This document shows, piece after piece, positions 51,376-64,000 of a DNA stretch of 64,000 nt. How positions within the stretch are numbered: position 1 is the first letter of the stretch; each line of letters begins with the position of its first letter. A model generated the notes under the pieces. That model saw only the letters and a list, made by a program, of their open reading frames with translations, was not told the origin of the DNA and ran no database searches. This stretch comes from Aphidius gifuensis. Taxonomy: Eukaryota; Arthropoda; Insecta; Hymenoptera; Braconidae. Location: NCBI RefSeq assembly GCF_014905175.1, contig NC_057790.1, positions 1,054,001 through 1,118,000 of the forward strand, given 5' to 3'. A program made the position numbers and the translations under genes.

Positions 51376-52892
51376 AAAACAATAAATAAGTTATCGAGTT
51401 TTAAAAAGTTAAATTTAAAATTATTTTTATAAATTCAACAATATTTTTTCATTAACTTAAGTAGTTTGACTTGATAAATTTTATTTCTTTTTATTTTTTT
51501 TCCAATATTGGAATATTAATAAATCCATGACTAAAAAATACAAAAATTTATTTAAAATAATTAAATATATAATTTAAAAAAAAATTTACAGTCAAACTTT
51601 TATATTTAAAAAGTTGAAGAAAAGTAAAAGAAAAAGTCGTGAATTATGAAAGGTTCAATATTGAAAAAAAAAAAAAAAAGAAATATGTTCATTAATTTAC
51701 AGTATATTAAAAGGAAAATATTTCATTAGATAATTTTTTATGATAAGCAACTTTCTCTTATAAATTAAATGATAAAAATATTCTTAAAATCATTGGACTC
51801 AATTATAAGCTTAAAAAATATTAAAAATCATATTAAAATAAGTCGAAATATTGATTATTTTTCAATTCACAAAGTACATCAATTTATTGATTAAATATAA
51901 CCGCAATTCCATCTGCATAAAAATAATTTTTAAAATAAATTACACAACTTTATTATCTCGCAGTTATAACAGCAGAAAATTTATAACAGTTTGCGTAACA
52001 ACTTCTTATATTAATTAAGTCAATAAATTAAATTTTGTACCATTGGACATTTTCACAAGCTCATTATTCATTTCTACGTGTCTCAAATATTTTTCCAAAT
52101 CTAAAAACCGATATAAAAAAAATAAACTAAACCGTAAAAGTCATAATAAAAAAAAGCTCAACTGAAGAAATAAATTAAACTTTTGTTTTTCAACTTTTTT
52201 ATATATTATTTTTTAAATCTAAGTAAAAATAGAGGTTGTTTATATATATACAATATTATCGTGACCAATTATTTCATGCTTCATTCGTGAAGTTCATCGG
52301 AATAAATATATAGGTATACTGGCTACAAATATTTTCCGGGTCACGTAACCAAATGTATTGGGTCGATATGAGCACGAATGGAATTAGCAATAGCTCGCGC
52401 GCGAAATGTTACGCTTGATAAAGATGAGCCAAACTAACGCTTCGTCGATTGTCGTCCACCTATGCTTCAACGAACATAGCTTTATTCCTGTTTGCATATA
52501 TATCAGTTATAGTGTGCTTTGTATCATAGATATATCTATATTAATTGTAATTATGTATATCTATATTTATATTTTGAATTACTTGAGCTTTCAAAAATTA
52601 ACAGTTTATTACCTGAATCATATTTTACATCATACGGAACGAATAAAAATAATTATATATTTACTTGCATGCGTAATAACATTAAATCCATTCATGGTGT
52701 CATGATCAAGGAGAGAATATCTTGAACACACATTTTTTTACCATAAATAAACATCTCGTATAAAAAATATTAGGGTTTTTTTTTTTAATTGAAATTTATT
52801 AGTTATTATAAAATTATATTAAATATTAAATTGACAATAAAATGGAATAAGTAATTTTTATTAGGTTTATTATTAAAAAAACAAAATATTTA
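51376..52892. other. AT-rich non-coding stretch
   Basis: A GC-richer patch at 52330-52490 holds the start of a 99-codon plus frame (ATG at 52406) whose first 30 residues are mixed; the rest is Ile/Tyr-rich and TA-driven. I do not support it as a gene. No other feature is seen. Confidence 0.6.
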
Positions 52893-53490
52893 GTTATAAT
52901 GATTTAGTGAGTGCCTGCTGTCATCGAGACAGCTTGTGGTCGAGTGGGTAAACACGCATTGATGGATATAACAAATCTCAGTTCAAACCCGACAATAATA
53001 TAGCCATATATTTTCTGTTCGTTTAATTATCGATTTTACTTAATATACTTCCACATAAAGATAAATAACTCGTTAAATCTCCAGTATTTGAAGTTGATTA
53101 CCATCTAGGATAGAAAAATTGAAATAATCTCAATGGTTCTATGCCAGAATGTAGTTGCCTCAAATACTGGAGAAACATTTTGAATTTATTTTTTGTAATA
53201 TTTTCCACAAACATATTTTAATTTAGTATATCGTGTCCAGAATATTTAATCACATAACGAAATTTATTAATTTAAATAAATATTTACAAAAAATAATAAA
53301 TTTAATAATAGTAAATTTACACATTAAATTAATAATAATAATAATTTTATTTATTGCATAATAAATTGATAAAGCTTTTTCAAAAATACTATAAATTTGT
53401 CTATCAATATCAATAAACTATTATTTTTATTGAATTAATTAAATGGCTGATAGATTGAGTAAACAATTGTGCTACAGAATTTAAAATAAT
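52893..53490 (+). mobile_element. tRNA-headed SINE-like repeat, copy 6 (5'-truncated)
   Basis: Homology starts only at about GATTTAGTGAGTGCC (52901), so the first ~55 bases of the common block are missing. Box A 52937-52947, V1 52954-52978, box B 52980-52990, V2 52994-53078, hairpin 53079-53172, T6 53189-53194, and the conserved tail to about 53475 (TGAGTAAACAATTGTGC). No A-run and no flanking direct repeat are visible. 5' truncation close to the expected transcription start fits retroposition, but a deletion would look the same. Confidence 0.82.
52921..53194 (+). ncRNA. Predicted Pol III transcript, copy 6
   Basis: Box A TGGTCGAGTGG is intact; box B (AGTTCAAACCC) has lost its first G and the T-stem is weak. 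The boxes start 43 bases apart. V2 is 85 bases and very AT-rich. The hairpin outer stem pairs CTCCAGTATTTGA perfectly with TCAAATACTGGAG, and GTATTTG has become GTAGTTG on the 3' side. Transcription is inferred. Confidence 0.45.
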
Positions 53491-56400
53491 TTTATCAAAT
53501 CGTAATTTATATCGTAACTTTTTTTTTTAATCTATATACTGATCAATTAATTTTACTACTAATAAAAAATAAATGTATATATTTGATAAATTTATCTTTG
53601 AAAATGTATCTGAATTATTTTAGCTATTTTTCTACCAAAATCGATTCAACACAAATCGAGATTAAAACAATCTCGAACTCAAATCTTAATTGTGAATTGG
53701 ATTTGAACGAGGCAAGTTGTTGATATTCCTCAGTGCCTCCGTGTTTTGTACCTGTAATTCAGTCACCAGATTACACTCAAAGATATCGTTTTAGATTATA
53801 AATAAATAAAATAAAAAGGCATATCAAAAAACAATAAATAAGGGATATATATCGACATTTAGAGGCTATTTAAATAAACAGTCATTTTATTTTATTTTAT
53901 TTTTATTTATCTACATTGTTAATGTGAACCCAACAATCATATTTTATTGACATGACTATGCAAATATTAAAATGAATAATTTATGAATTTCAAAAAATAA
54001 AATTAAATAAAATACACGAAATTCCCAAATGATGAATTCTATATTTTTTCTTTACATATTAAAATAAAAAAATTACTTTTAAAAATTGATATAAACATTT
54101 TTTGAATATTAATTATATCAAGCTTACAATCACGTGCAAAACTTTTGAATATTTTTATTGTTCATTACAAAAATAATTTTGAAAATAGCACTTGAATAAT
54201 TTCAATTGTAATACGACGAATATTATAATATTTTGTATTACGAGACTTTCATCCTTACAATTGTTTTCACGTACGCAATAAACTTGTGTACACACTGTTT
54301 AAATCTCATTGAAATTAAATTAAATTCCACTATTACCACAATACTTTGGTTTATAAAATTTTATCTGCAACATTTTATAATTAAAAATTAATATAAAAAA
54401 ATGAAAAAAAAAGCTTTGTTAATTATTTTTTCAAATAATACTAATGCTAAAAAATTCTTGAGTATATGAGATATAAAAGTAGCAATATTTTTCTTCTTCT
54501 CTTGTTCATAAAAGATTTAAAGAAATAAAAAAAATAGAATGATAAAAATTTATATAGTATACTTGAAAGAGATATTACTGTTATGATGTCTACATGAGTG
54601 ACATAATATCAATAATGATAGTTTAAAATCAAAGTGAAATGTGAAATGAAAATTATTAAAAAAATATTATATATGAATTTGGTTGTATTAAGTCGATTAG
54701 CAATCGACTGCTGTATGACGATAGGATATACATAGCTGACAGGTGCTTCAAATGACATCACGTAAGCCATGCCCACAAGCAAAAACAACATCTATCTGAA
54801 TATATATCTAGACCTCACGCTCACTGTTACTTTGTGCATGCAAAGCACATGAATTTATTCCCACGATTAGCTGAGAATACTCAAGTGGACCGTATATATC
54901 TCCATTATTATTAATATTATTACTATTATTATTATTCATCCGGATAAACAATCTAATATTTTTTCATACACTTTAATTTAATATTCAAATTTGTATAAAT
55001 ATTTTTTTTATCATCTCAATTGGTTTTTATAAATCCATCAGCTGTTCTCGACTTTTCTTTTTTTTTATTCGATTGATTTTTTTAGTTAGAAATTTAAATT
55101 AGATATTTAATTTTTTCCAAATTTTATAGACAATAAAATTAACAATTTAAAAATTTTTTATTATTTGTTTTATGTTGATTAGAAAATTTTTAATATTCAA
55201 AAAATAGATAGAGATTTAAAAAATATTTTTTTAAATATTTAATTATATTTGTGAACACGTAGTGAATTTTTTTAAAGACATTGACATTTTCAGCTAAATT
55301 TTTTTGACATTTTAAAAATATTTATTTGACTAATCATTAAAAAAATTATTTAAAAAATGTATATATATATCAATTTATAAATATATAAAAGTTATTTAAA
55401 TAAATTCAATTTTAACTTTAAAACAAAATTTAAAAAAAAAAAAAAACTACTGTATATATAAATAAAGTTTTTCCAAATGATTTCAATTTACGATGATATT
55501 AAAATTATAATTCTAAAAGTGGCTGCATTAATCGTCTAATCATCAATTTAACCAAATTTTTTACTATCCATTTATTTCATTTTTGGCTGATGGCCAAATG
55601 CATCTCGAACTTTCGGTTTAGTTCAGCGACACAGAGGTTAAATTAAGCGGCCAACTGCATAATGTGCCTCGACCTCAGTGAGACCTCTGCATGCAATATC
55701 TATACATACATATAACAATAACTATATACCAATTGAGAGATGGACGCACTCATCTATATACATTATTCACATATAAGGTACTCTGAATAAAAGAGAGCAA
55801 TATGTCCACTATTCTCTCTCCCCACTAATATTTTAATCATTCATATATATAGCTCTTTGTTAATTTTGTATTTAGCCATTTTGTTTTTGAAAATTATTTT
55901 ATAATACAATTTAACCAAAACCACAATGCTCGTTTATCTATTCAACAATTACACTGTTGTTTTATTTATTTTTTAAATGGTTATTGCTAGTTGATTTTAT
56001 AGTTTTTGAAAATTATTTCATTCAAATATGCTGCAAATGTATAAATAAACATTAATACATTTCCATTTTATATATTAATTAGTATGTGAATACTAATTAA
56101 TAATCAATCAGTAGCTTAAAATTATACTAATTAGTCAGTAAAAAATATTCAAGTTAATGTTTTTTAATTGTCAAAGTAAATCACTTTTTTTTTTTTTTTA
56201 TTTTAAATAGCATAAATAAAATTAAATTAACAAAAATCATTTATAATAATGACTAAAGTTGGGCTTTTTTTTTTTTAAATTAAATTTAAATTTGGTATTT
56301 ATATGTTGCACATAAATATGATTTTATTTTAGCAATATAAATTATTTATTGTGCTTATCAGTTGAAAAATTTATCACTGTTAAATTGAAACAAGAAAATT

Positions 56401-56949
56401 TTATTTTAACGTAGTGTTCATTATAGCTGGATTAAAGTGGTAAATGTTTGAAAGTTTAAATGTCGCGAGGTACACATACTGTGTGGTATAAACGGAAGTG
56501 AAGGACAGAGTTTGTGTCCAATGACATTATGTGCAGGAAGTCACTTACAAGCTGGATGCTGTTAGTATTCCGTTTGTTCTACTGTATCAGATGCATTAAG
56601 CTGTAAAGCCATGATTCCAACAACATACTGTAGACACACACCAAAAACCATTCTCTGACTTTCTATACTTGAATTCTATATACATGTTTTATCAGAAAAC
56701 TCGAGTTATAATAATACATAAAATAATTTATCAACTTATCAGTTTGACAATACATCCTGTTTGATAAATTTAAATCATCAATTTTTTTTTTTTATCATAT
56801 TAAATATTTACAGGGAAATTAATTTAGTAGCTCGAGTCTATAAGCAAACAAGCTAAATTAAAATCAATAAAAAAATATTAAGGAACAAAAATAATTAACT
56901 CAATGTTTTAATAAATTAATTTTGGTAATTTAAAATCTAGATTTGAAAA
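53491..56949. other. AT-rich non-coding stretch
   Basis: GC-richer patches are at 53640-53770, 54700-54900, 55570-55760 and 56460-56660. None holds a convincing frame or a hairpin I recognise as a known microRNA. The rest is A/T-rich. Confidence 0.65.
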
Positions 56950-57073
56950 TTTCAGTAGTACAAGTCAAGCAGTGTCAGACCCAGCTTTTTTTTTCTCTCA
57001 AACTCAATAGTTTATTTAAAATTTTCAACATGAAATTAAATATTTCAGTAGTACAAGTCAAGCAATGTCAGAC
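56950..57073. repeat. 31-bp direct repeat, 93 bases apart
   Basis: TTTCAGTAGTACAAGTCAAG followed by CARTGTCAGAC occurs at 56950-56980 and 57043-57073 with one difference. The intervening bases do not repeat clearly. It may be a small local duplication or a paired binding site. Confidence 0.75.
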
Positions 57074-60000
57074 ACGAAATTATATGACTAAATTTTCCAT
57101 TTAAAATAAATATTTAATTCTTGTAATAATATTTCTTGACTAAAATTTAACGATATATTTATATTAGATATATTTTCATACACAAATGACCGTCAGCTAT
57201 GAAACTAGTCCAACTTTTTGTTCATCGTTCAGTTAACCTCGGCCCTTAACCACGAATTTTCATGATTTTATCGTAAGATTGGAAATTACGAGTATATAAA
57301 CTAAATTAGAAAACCAGGTAATTGCAAAATGTTTGCACGCTACTTGTATAACTCTGACCTAAAAATATCTACATCAATTTCATAGAGACGTTTGCCATAT
57401 TATTTGACCTCAATAATACAAAACATCACTATATTATATTCAAAAATTTAACACTCAATTTTTAAAGCTATATTTTAAACAACCAATAATTTTCATGAAT
57501 ATATTATTTATACTTTTAATAAATAAAATTTAAAAACAAAATAAAAAAAAATTAATAAATATATATTTTTTTGTAATTTATTGAGCTAATAGATCAAATT
57601 TCCGATTGGCTGTTTATTTTATTGCCAAATTAGTTTGAACGATGTACCGGAAATTGGTTAAATACATTCAGAAAAAAAAAAAAAAAAAAACTGTATATAG
57701 TCAGTCCAACAATTTCAGATGGTTTTTGATTGGCACTGGGTATTTGACCTCTCTTGTTCTCATGACACTGTGACAGACACTGTTAGCCCTCATCAACTAC
57801 TCTTTCTCTGTTTCTCTTGTCACTGTATTTTGTCGATATTATGTCGCACTACACACTGTGATGAATAAAAAATAAATAAATAAATGAACAACAGCGTGAG
57901 GTACAAATGAAACGCGTTCAAACGACACATTCGATGGACTTAAACGGAAATACTCATGTGCATATACATATAGTTCATCGATTATACGGCATATGCTTTT
58001 TACAAAAATAAAATAAAAATAATAATAATAAACAACACCAAATTCTTCTTCAATTATTAGTGGAAAAAAAAAAAAACAAATTACAAACAACAATGAGTTC
58101 ATTCAAAATCAATTTCCTTTTATTTTTATGTATATTTATTTTTTTTTTTCAACTATTTTTGTTGGTAGCTAAATTTGGAATAATTATAATCCCTGAGAGA
58201 GTTTTTCCAAAACTTTGTTTTGACATTTAGCGACCTTTTTGCAATGTGGTTGATGTTCAGCTCGTTGATGAGTCTCCAATTAATCGTAGGGTGGTGGCAT
58301 GAAAATAAAAATAAAAAAAAAACAAAAGCTTTAAAATTGCTGACCCGGTCTGATAAAAGCACGTTGATTTTTATGCAAAGCTATGCTCTGTTATGTTTTA
58401 TACTTGTAAAATAAAAATTGATTATTATTTTTTTTCACATCAACAATGAAGTTTTGATATAGCTCTCGTAATATTTTTGTTATGAAAAATACTCAAAATA
58501 CTTAAATTCACATTGCCAGAATAATCATTGAATTTATCATCAGCAATTTCATGCTTGGTATATTATTTCAAGTTAATTTTACTACCACATATCTGATAGG
58601 GATAACAAGCCAATATACATATCAAAATTTCCACCACTTGTCTGTCAATAAAATCAATAATTTCTTCATTAAAAAAATTCAATTAATTATGTAATTTAAG
58701 TGTATATTACTGTACATATTTTTTTATAATTTTAATGTTAATTAATTTTGTGTATACCAGTCAGTATGTGCTCTGAATAATTTTCTTTTTTTTTTTTTTT
58801 TCATTAGAAAAGAATAAAAGACAACTCACTTTGTGTACATACACAAAGAAGAGCAATTGATTTTTGCATTATTCAAATTTTTAGATACTCCATGATTGCT
58901 TCACTCAACATTTCAATTCTTAGTATTTTATCTCAACTGATTAAGTTTTTCTTCTTCTTCTTCTTTCTTTTTTTTTTGAGCTTTTCTGGTGTATAACCAT
59001 TCACTTGAAAATTGAACTCTATTAGTGGTTGAAAAGTGTTTTATTATAATATTATATTGAACTTGAAATATATATGTCATTTTTTTATATATAAATTCAA
59101 TTTTTAATAGTGAAATATTATTTTAAAATTTTTTTTAATGAGATACCTTTTTATAAAAGTCAACTCTTGTAGGTGTATAATGATCCGATAAAGATACCTT
59201 GGAAAAAAAAATATATTACCAATATATATATATTTATTTTTTTTCTGAAAACTCGGAGATGATAAATCTTGAAACGACAGGCTTCACGTTATTTCTACGA
59301 CTAATCTTCATAGATCCTCTTCTATTTATCCGGCGCCTCAAGAATTGATATCATCCATCTTCCATCATGTGCTTGTCTTTCTTCAAACTTATTCGTTGAA
59401 AAATTGAAAAGTAAAAAAACTAAATATATATAAATATAGTAAGGCGAAAATGTCATATTGCAAGATACCGTATCGAGTATTAATCCAATATCTTACCTGC
59501 TTTTATGCTATATATCTATAATCATATTTATCAATAGATTGGATCTTGAAGGATTATCAGCGAATGATGTAAAATGATTGACACATGATAAAAACATTTT
59601 TGAAAAATTATTTAAAAAATATTTCTCATTTAATTTAAGTCACCATTAATTTTTTCACACATCTTTCATTTTTAAATTCTCCAAAGAAAATTAAAAACAC
59701 CCTTATTTATCATAAAATAATTGCATTTCTATTCTTTGCTTCAATAACATTTAAAATTAATGTTTTGTCAAATATTTTTCTAAAAAATTGATTGCATAAT
59801 AAAATTTAAATGTATTTGCCAAAATAAATAAACAAAATATTACTGAAATTAATCAATATAAGTCAATAAATTTTGGTAAATAACAATGATCATTATGAAT
59901 TAATTTTTGATAAAATAAATATCGAGTTAATTAATAATTATTATTTTTTTGATGATAAAAAGTTAATAAATATTTATAATCATAATTAACACTGGCAGTA

Positions 60001-61708
60001 ACATTTATAATGCGCATATAAAATCAATTTTATATGAAAATATATGCAAAGTCTATATTTAATTGTGTATTTTGTCGAAACAACAAACAAGTATAGAATC
60101 AAGAGTGATTGGAATGGATGCAATTTAAAATTAAATAATTTCATTGGTCCCATAGGTGTGTGTATATATTAAATTTTGTAAACAGTCACATGTAATACTA
60201 TCGATTAATTAATCTACATAATGGATGTATATATATTTTAAATTATCACAATGACAATATATTCATTGACAACAATAGTTCACCTGACACTTTCCCATTT
60301 CACCATCAGATTAGATATTTTTTTGTTAATAATCCATCTGTTTTTCTTTTTGAATTTATCATGGAAATTTAAATGTAATTAAAATCAATCATTGTTAAAT
60401 TAAAGATAAAAAATAGTTCAACAATTCTTATCCTATTGACTAAAAGAAACTGTGTTCTCATTGGTAACACAACAGAAAAAAAAAAAATAAATAAAAGAAT
60501 TGCAAAGTAAGGGGAAAAAAAAAGAGAGCTTCCAGCAAAGAAAGCTTTGTTGTTTTCAATGAAACTCACAAAAAGAGATTTCATCTTGTATCTGATCAGA
60601 AAAATACCAGTCATTTTTTATACAGTTTCTTATATTAACTTATTTTCGTTTGATATTTGTATACATGTATGTTTTCACCAGTGGTTAAATCAAGAAAATA
60701 AAGAAAAGAATTATATATTTTATCTTTTTTGCTGACTGAATGACTTTATATTGATTCATGAAGGACATTGTTATAAAATTTTTTACTCTGATGGAAAGTA
60801 TTTTAATAATACTAAGTGATTGAAATAGTAAAAATATAATAATGTTAATTCAATTGAACGACTTTTTTCATATTGAACTGACATCTCAATTGATCTAGAT
60901 AAAAAAATATATTCGTTATTCTAAACATGCATGGCATTGTTCTCAATATACTGCAGATTATATTTTTACATATTGAAAATATATCATCGGGCTTATGAAT
61001 ATATCTTCATAAGCTCCAATGGAAATTTCGGATGGAGTCATAGCAATGTCAGATGCAGGAAAAATCGAAAAATTTATAAGCAATCGGTTTATCTTTTTCT
61101 ATTCATATATCTATAACCTTTTTTAAAAAATAAATAAAAATAATAATAATAATATTAATATATAAATTAAATTTAAAAGTATTTAAAAACAAATATATAA
61201 ATTTGTTAATATTAGCTTTAGAATAATTTTTTGAATTGTTTATTTTTCGAAAAAAAAAATATATTTAAACTTGAAATTTATTGAATGTTAAAAAATTTAA
61301 ATTAAAAAAAAATTATTTATCAAGCAAACAATGACGAATAAAAAATGTTAAATATCATAATAATAACTTTTTTAAAAAATAATAAACAATGGATAAAATT
61401 TAATTACAAATACAAAATACACAAAAAAAAAAAATTACAATATTAATAAACTTTATTTGTGTAAAATAAAAATTTACATTTTGTTTTGTATTAAATCAAG
61501 ATATAAATTTTACATTTTATTTATAAAAATACTACGTGTATATTTAACTAAAACAAATTGACTAAATTAAAAAAAATGAAAATTATTTCTTTGTATAGAA
61601 AATATTGAATTTGTGTAGGAAATAATTTATATGTATATGACAGACGATTTTATATTAAAACTGGTATGTGGTATGGTTGTTTATTTGGAAAATTAAATTG
61701 AATTTGCC
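57074..61708. other. AT-rich non-coding stretch
   Basis: GC-richer patches lie at 57700-57990 and 59270-59400. Small frames on both strands at 57839-58414 and 60369-60735 are low-complexity or lack ATG. No RNA gene or mobile element is recognised. Confidence 0.65.
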
Positions 61709-61850
61709 CGTAACTTGCTGGTCTATTAGCCCTGGGGACCCAGGCTAGTTTGCTCGTAAATCTCACGAGTATATCGGACAAGAGAGGTGGCCGGCATTGG
61801 GGTGGCGCCGTGGCGACCCAATATCACCGACCAACCAACTAAAAAGGGTA
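61709..61850. other. Compact GC-rich, highly structured island
   Basis: This is the GC-richest patch of the window, with many CpG. It contains several nested inverted repeats: CCTGG-GGA-CCCAGG, CTCGT...ACGAG and TTGGGGT...ACCCAA around GGCGCC. It borders extremely AT-rich sequence on both sides. It could be an exon, a structured RNA or a protein-binding regulatory element. Confidence 0.5.
61726..61838 (-). CDS. Possible minus-strand coding exon, unrecognised
   Basis: On the minus strand a strong acceptor (long T-rich tract then CCCTTTTTAG) ends at 61839. It is followed by a frame of 36 codons to TAA at 61728-61726, containing VILGRHGATPMPATSL and VRYTREIYEQ. A GTGAGA donor at 61766-61761 would instead give a 72-base internal exon. 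A second phase is also open for part of the way, as expected in GC-rich DNA. There is no partner exon and no family match I recognise. Confidence 0.22.
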
Positions 61851-63812
61851 CAAAATAAATAAAAAAAAAAATAGATAAAGACGAGAATAGGAAATTATGG
61901 TAGATGGTACTTTCGTTTCGCTTGACAATGCATCCGGAAGTATTCTAGAAAATACATGGGCGTGGATAAAAGATAAATGTACTCTTAAATTTGCATACTT
62001 ACTTATCTCTATGTCCGTGTTGGCTGTTGGCTATACTGGTGCTTGAACCAATAGGTTATGTGACAATTTCATCTAGCAACTATTGATGATTGCTTGTCAG
62101 TTTGTCATTTGATATTATCTTGATACTTTTGATAACAAATAATGCATTATTTTATTTGTTTAACTTCTACGAACTTAGGTTAAAACAAAATAATTGAATT
62201 AAATTATTTTAAGTGAATTATAATAATTTATAATAAATATAAAGATCAAAATTATATTTTAATTTTATTGAACATCATATAAATAAAATAGAGACTTTTT
62301 TTATTCAACTTTTTTTATCTATTTAGTTTATATTTGTATAAAAGATAAATTTATTTTCTTTTTAATTTTTCAATTTTAATTATCTTTGATTTGTTAGTTT
62401 ATTGTTGACACATTTATTTATTATCAAGAATGATAAATAATTATAAAAATATATTTATGGTTTATTAGTAAAAATAGAGATAGATAAAATTCTGAGAAAA
62501 AATTTTAGTTTATATTTACCTGACAGATTTTAGTAGCTATAATTATAAATAAAATTTATTTGCTGAGTATTCAAAAAGTGATATTAAAATATCATAAAAT
62601 TTTTTTTTTAATTTAATAATTAAGCGAATAAATTTCACTTTGAAATGAGAGTTTGATTGAAAATACTAAAATTGGATAGCTAAATATAAAAAATTAATTT
62701 AAAGAACAAAAAAAAAACTTGGTTTTATAATTTTTTATATTCAATAGTTTAATTGTGGTATTTAAAATTTTATTTTATTTTTAAATGAAATTTATGCACT
62801 TAATTATAGTGTTTTAAAAAAAAAATTTTATATTTTATTTAGAGTTTTAAAATTGTAAGTTAACTAGGCAAATAAATTTAATTGACAATTTTAAATACCA
62901 AAAATTTAGTCAATAAAAATCAGATAAATCCTCAATAATAAAATACATTTTTTTTTTTAATTAAATAAATGCCAGTACAGATATTATTATCAATTGATTT
63001 CATTAAGTTTTTTATAAGTAATGTTGATATTGTCTTTAAATAGAATGCAAGTGCGTATTGACGCGAATACTCTGTGATAAAAAAAGTAATAAATGTCATT
63101 ATTTGACAGAGTGAAAGATAAATCTCGAGTGTTAAAGTGTCAAAGAAGTCATTATATTTGAGCCAGATAAAGTCACACATGCCCAGTTGTGTCTTAATCA
63201 GACAATTATAAGATTAAAAGTTCAAAAAATATCATCGATGATACACTTAATATTTTTGATAAATTTACAATCTCACATTAGCCGTTCATTAAAAATTAAA
63301 TTATGTCTTGCGATAAATGCAATAACTTAAATTAAATATTAATAAATATATCAACTTTAATAAATTTTAAATTCACAAAAATAATTATTCAAAAGTCATA
63401 AAATTTATATACAAAATAAAAATTATAAATAATTTTCAAAGTTACAGATTTTTTATCAAGATTATTTAATTTTTTTTTTAATTTTTAAAATTATTTATAA
63501 CTCTTGTTTTTACGGATGATCTCATGAAGATCTTTTTATCCTCGAAAAACTTTAGAGAAATGATTGATATACATATTTTTAAAACAGTAAGCAAACAAAT
63601 TTTTATTCTAAAATAAGTTTTACTTGTTGAAAGATTGATGATGGGATATCAAAATAGAAAGCATATTGATAATATGATTATATATTTCGGCAGAGAAATC
63701 AGGGTAAAATAATAATTAGACTGTCAAATCTGCTCGACCAACTCAGTCGGGACAATCTTAATATGATTGGATAGAAACTCTTCAGTAATTAACTGATATT
63801 TCGATTTAACTT
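61851..63812. other. AT-rich non-coding stretch
   Basis: No gene supported. At 62640-62700 a sequence (GAAAATACTAAAATTGGATAGCTAAATATAAAA) resembles the linker upstream of the SINE-like units, but promoter boxes and hairpin are absent, so it is at most a decayed fragment. Confidence 0.6.
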
Positions 63813-63846
63813 GACAACATCCGCATCAAATCTTCAGGATGTTGTC
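63813..63846. repeat. Short hairpin near the window end
   Basis: GACAACATCC (63813-63822) and GGATGTTGTC (63837-63846) are perfect 10-bp complements around a 14-base loop. It lies in a GC-richer patch (about 63720-63870). Function unknown. Confidence 0.55.
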
Positions 63847-64000
63847 GCTATTTCATCTCATAAAGTCGACAAATTTAATCTCAAATAATTAATTATAAAA
63901 ATATCTTTCTTCAAAAAAATTTTTTCATTTATTTTCAGTTATTTAATTTTATTTATAAAAATTCAATATAATTTTAAAATTATTTTTTTAATTTAATTTT
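63847..64000. other. AT-rich end of window
   Basis: Nothing recognisable is present. Confidence 0.6.

Noticed and set aside
62640..62930. Sequence resembling the linker upstream of the SINE-like units
   Set aside because: Only short AT-rich similarity is present; boxes, hairpin and tail are missing.
1..64000. CRISPR array, LTR retrotransposon, DNA transposon with transposase, rRNA genes, known insect microRNAs
   Set aside because: I looked for regular spacers, long terminal repeats, polymerase or transposase motifs and familiar microRNA sequences and found none. A covariance-model or profile search could still detect diverged cases.

Overview
The window is extremely AT-rich (by eye about a quarter G+C), full of long A and T runs, and has no long reading frame, operon, rRNA gene or recognisable protein family. 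This is what an intergenic region or a large intron of an AT-rich metazoan looks like. An insect is my best guess; a very AT-rich parasitoid wasp would fit, but that is inference. Most reading frames are Phe/Tyr/Lys-rich products of homopolymer runs, and many begin only with TTG or GTG, so I do not treat them as genes.

Layout. 1-34 kb is AT-rich non-coding DNA with small islands of higher GC (about 4.5, 12.3, 22.5-23.2 and 31.8 kb). It also holds a three-unit tandem repeat of about 185 bp at 5.9-6.4 kb with a diverged relative at 15.3 kb, a perfect 22-bp-arm inverted repeat at 3.4 kb, and three diverged copies of a dispersed repeat. 34.4-53.5 kb holds the most distinctive content: six copies plus fragments of one repeat family. 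Each copy has a tRNA-like Pol III promoter (box A and box B), two stretches that differ completely between copies, a conserved hairpin of about 93 nt, a T6 run, and several hundred more conserved bases, often ending in an A-run. Two copies are tandem with a period near 700 bp. Two single copies are flanked by unusually long direct repeats (77 and 42 bp) that differ between the two sites. 53.5-64 kb is again AT-rich, with a compact GC-rich island at 61.7 kb.

Coding content is sparse and uncertain. The best candidate is a minus-strand two-exon small gene (35678-36093) of about 101 codons with a good start context and protein-like composition; I do not recognise its family. Possible isolated exons lie at 4503-4613 (+) and 61726-61838 (-).

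The most interesting candidate system is the repeat family. The predicted Pol III transcripts (about 255-275 nt) keep their promoter and 3' hairpin nearly constant while the two internal segments (about 25-36 and 60-92 nt) do not align. That looks like a hypervariable non-coding RNA cassette family rather than an ordinary decaying SINE, but transcription and function are inferred, not shown.
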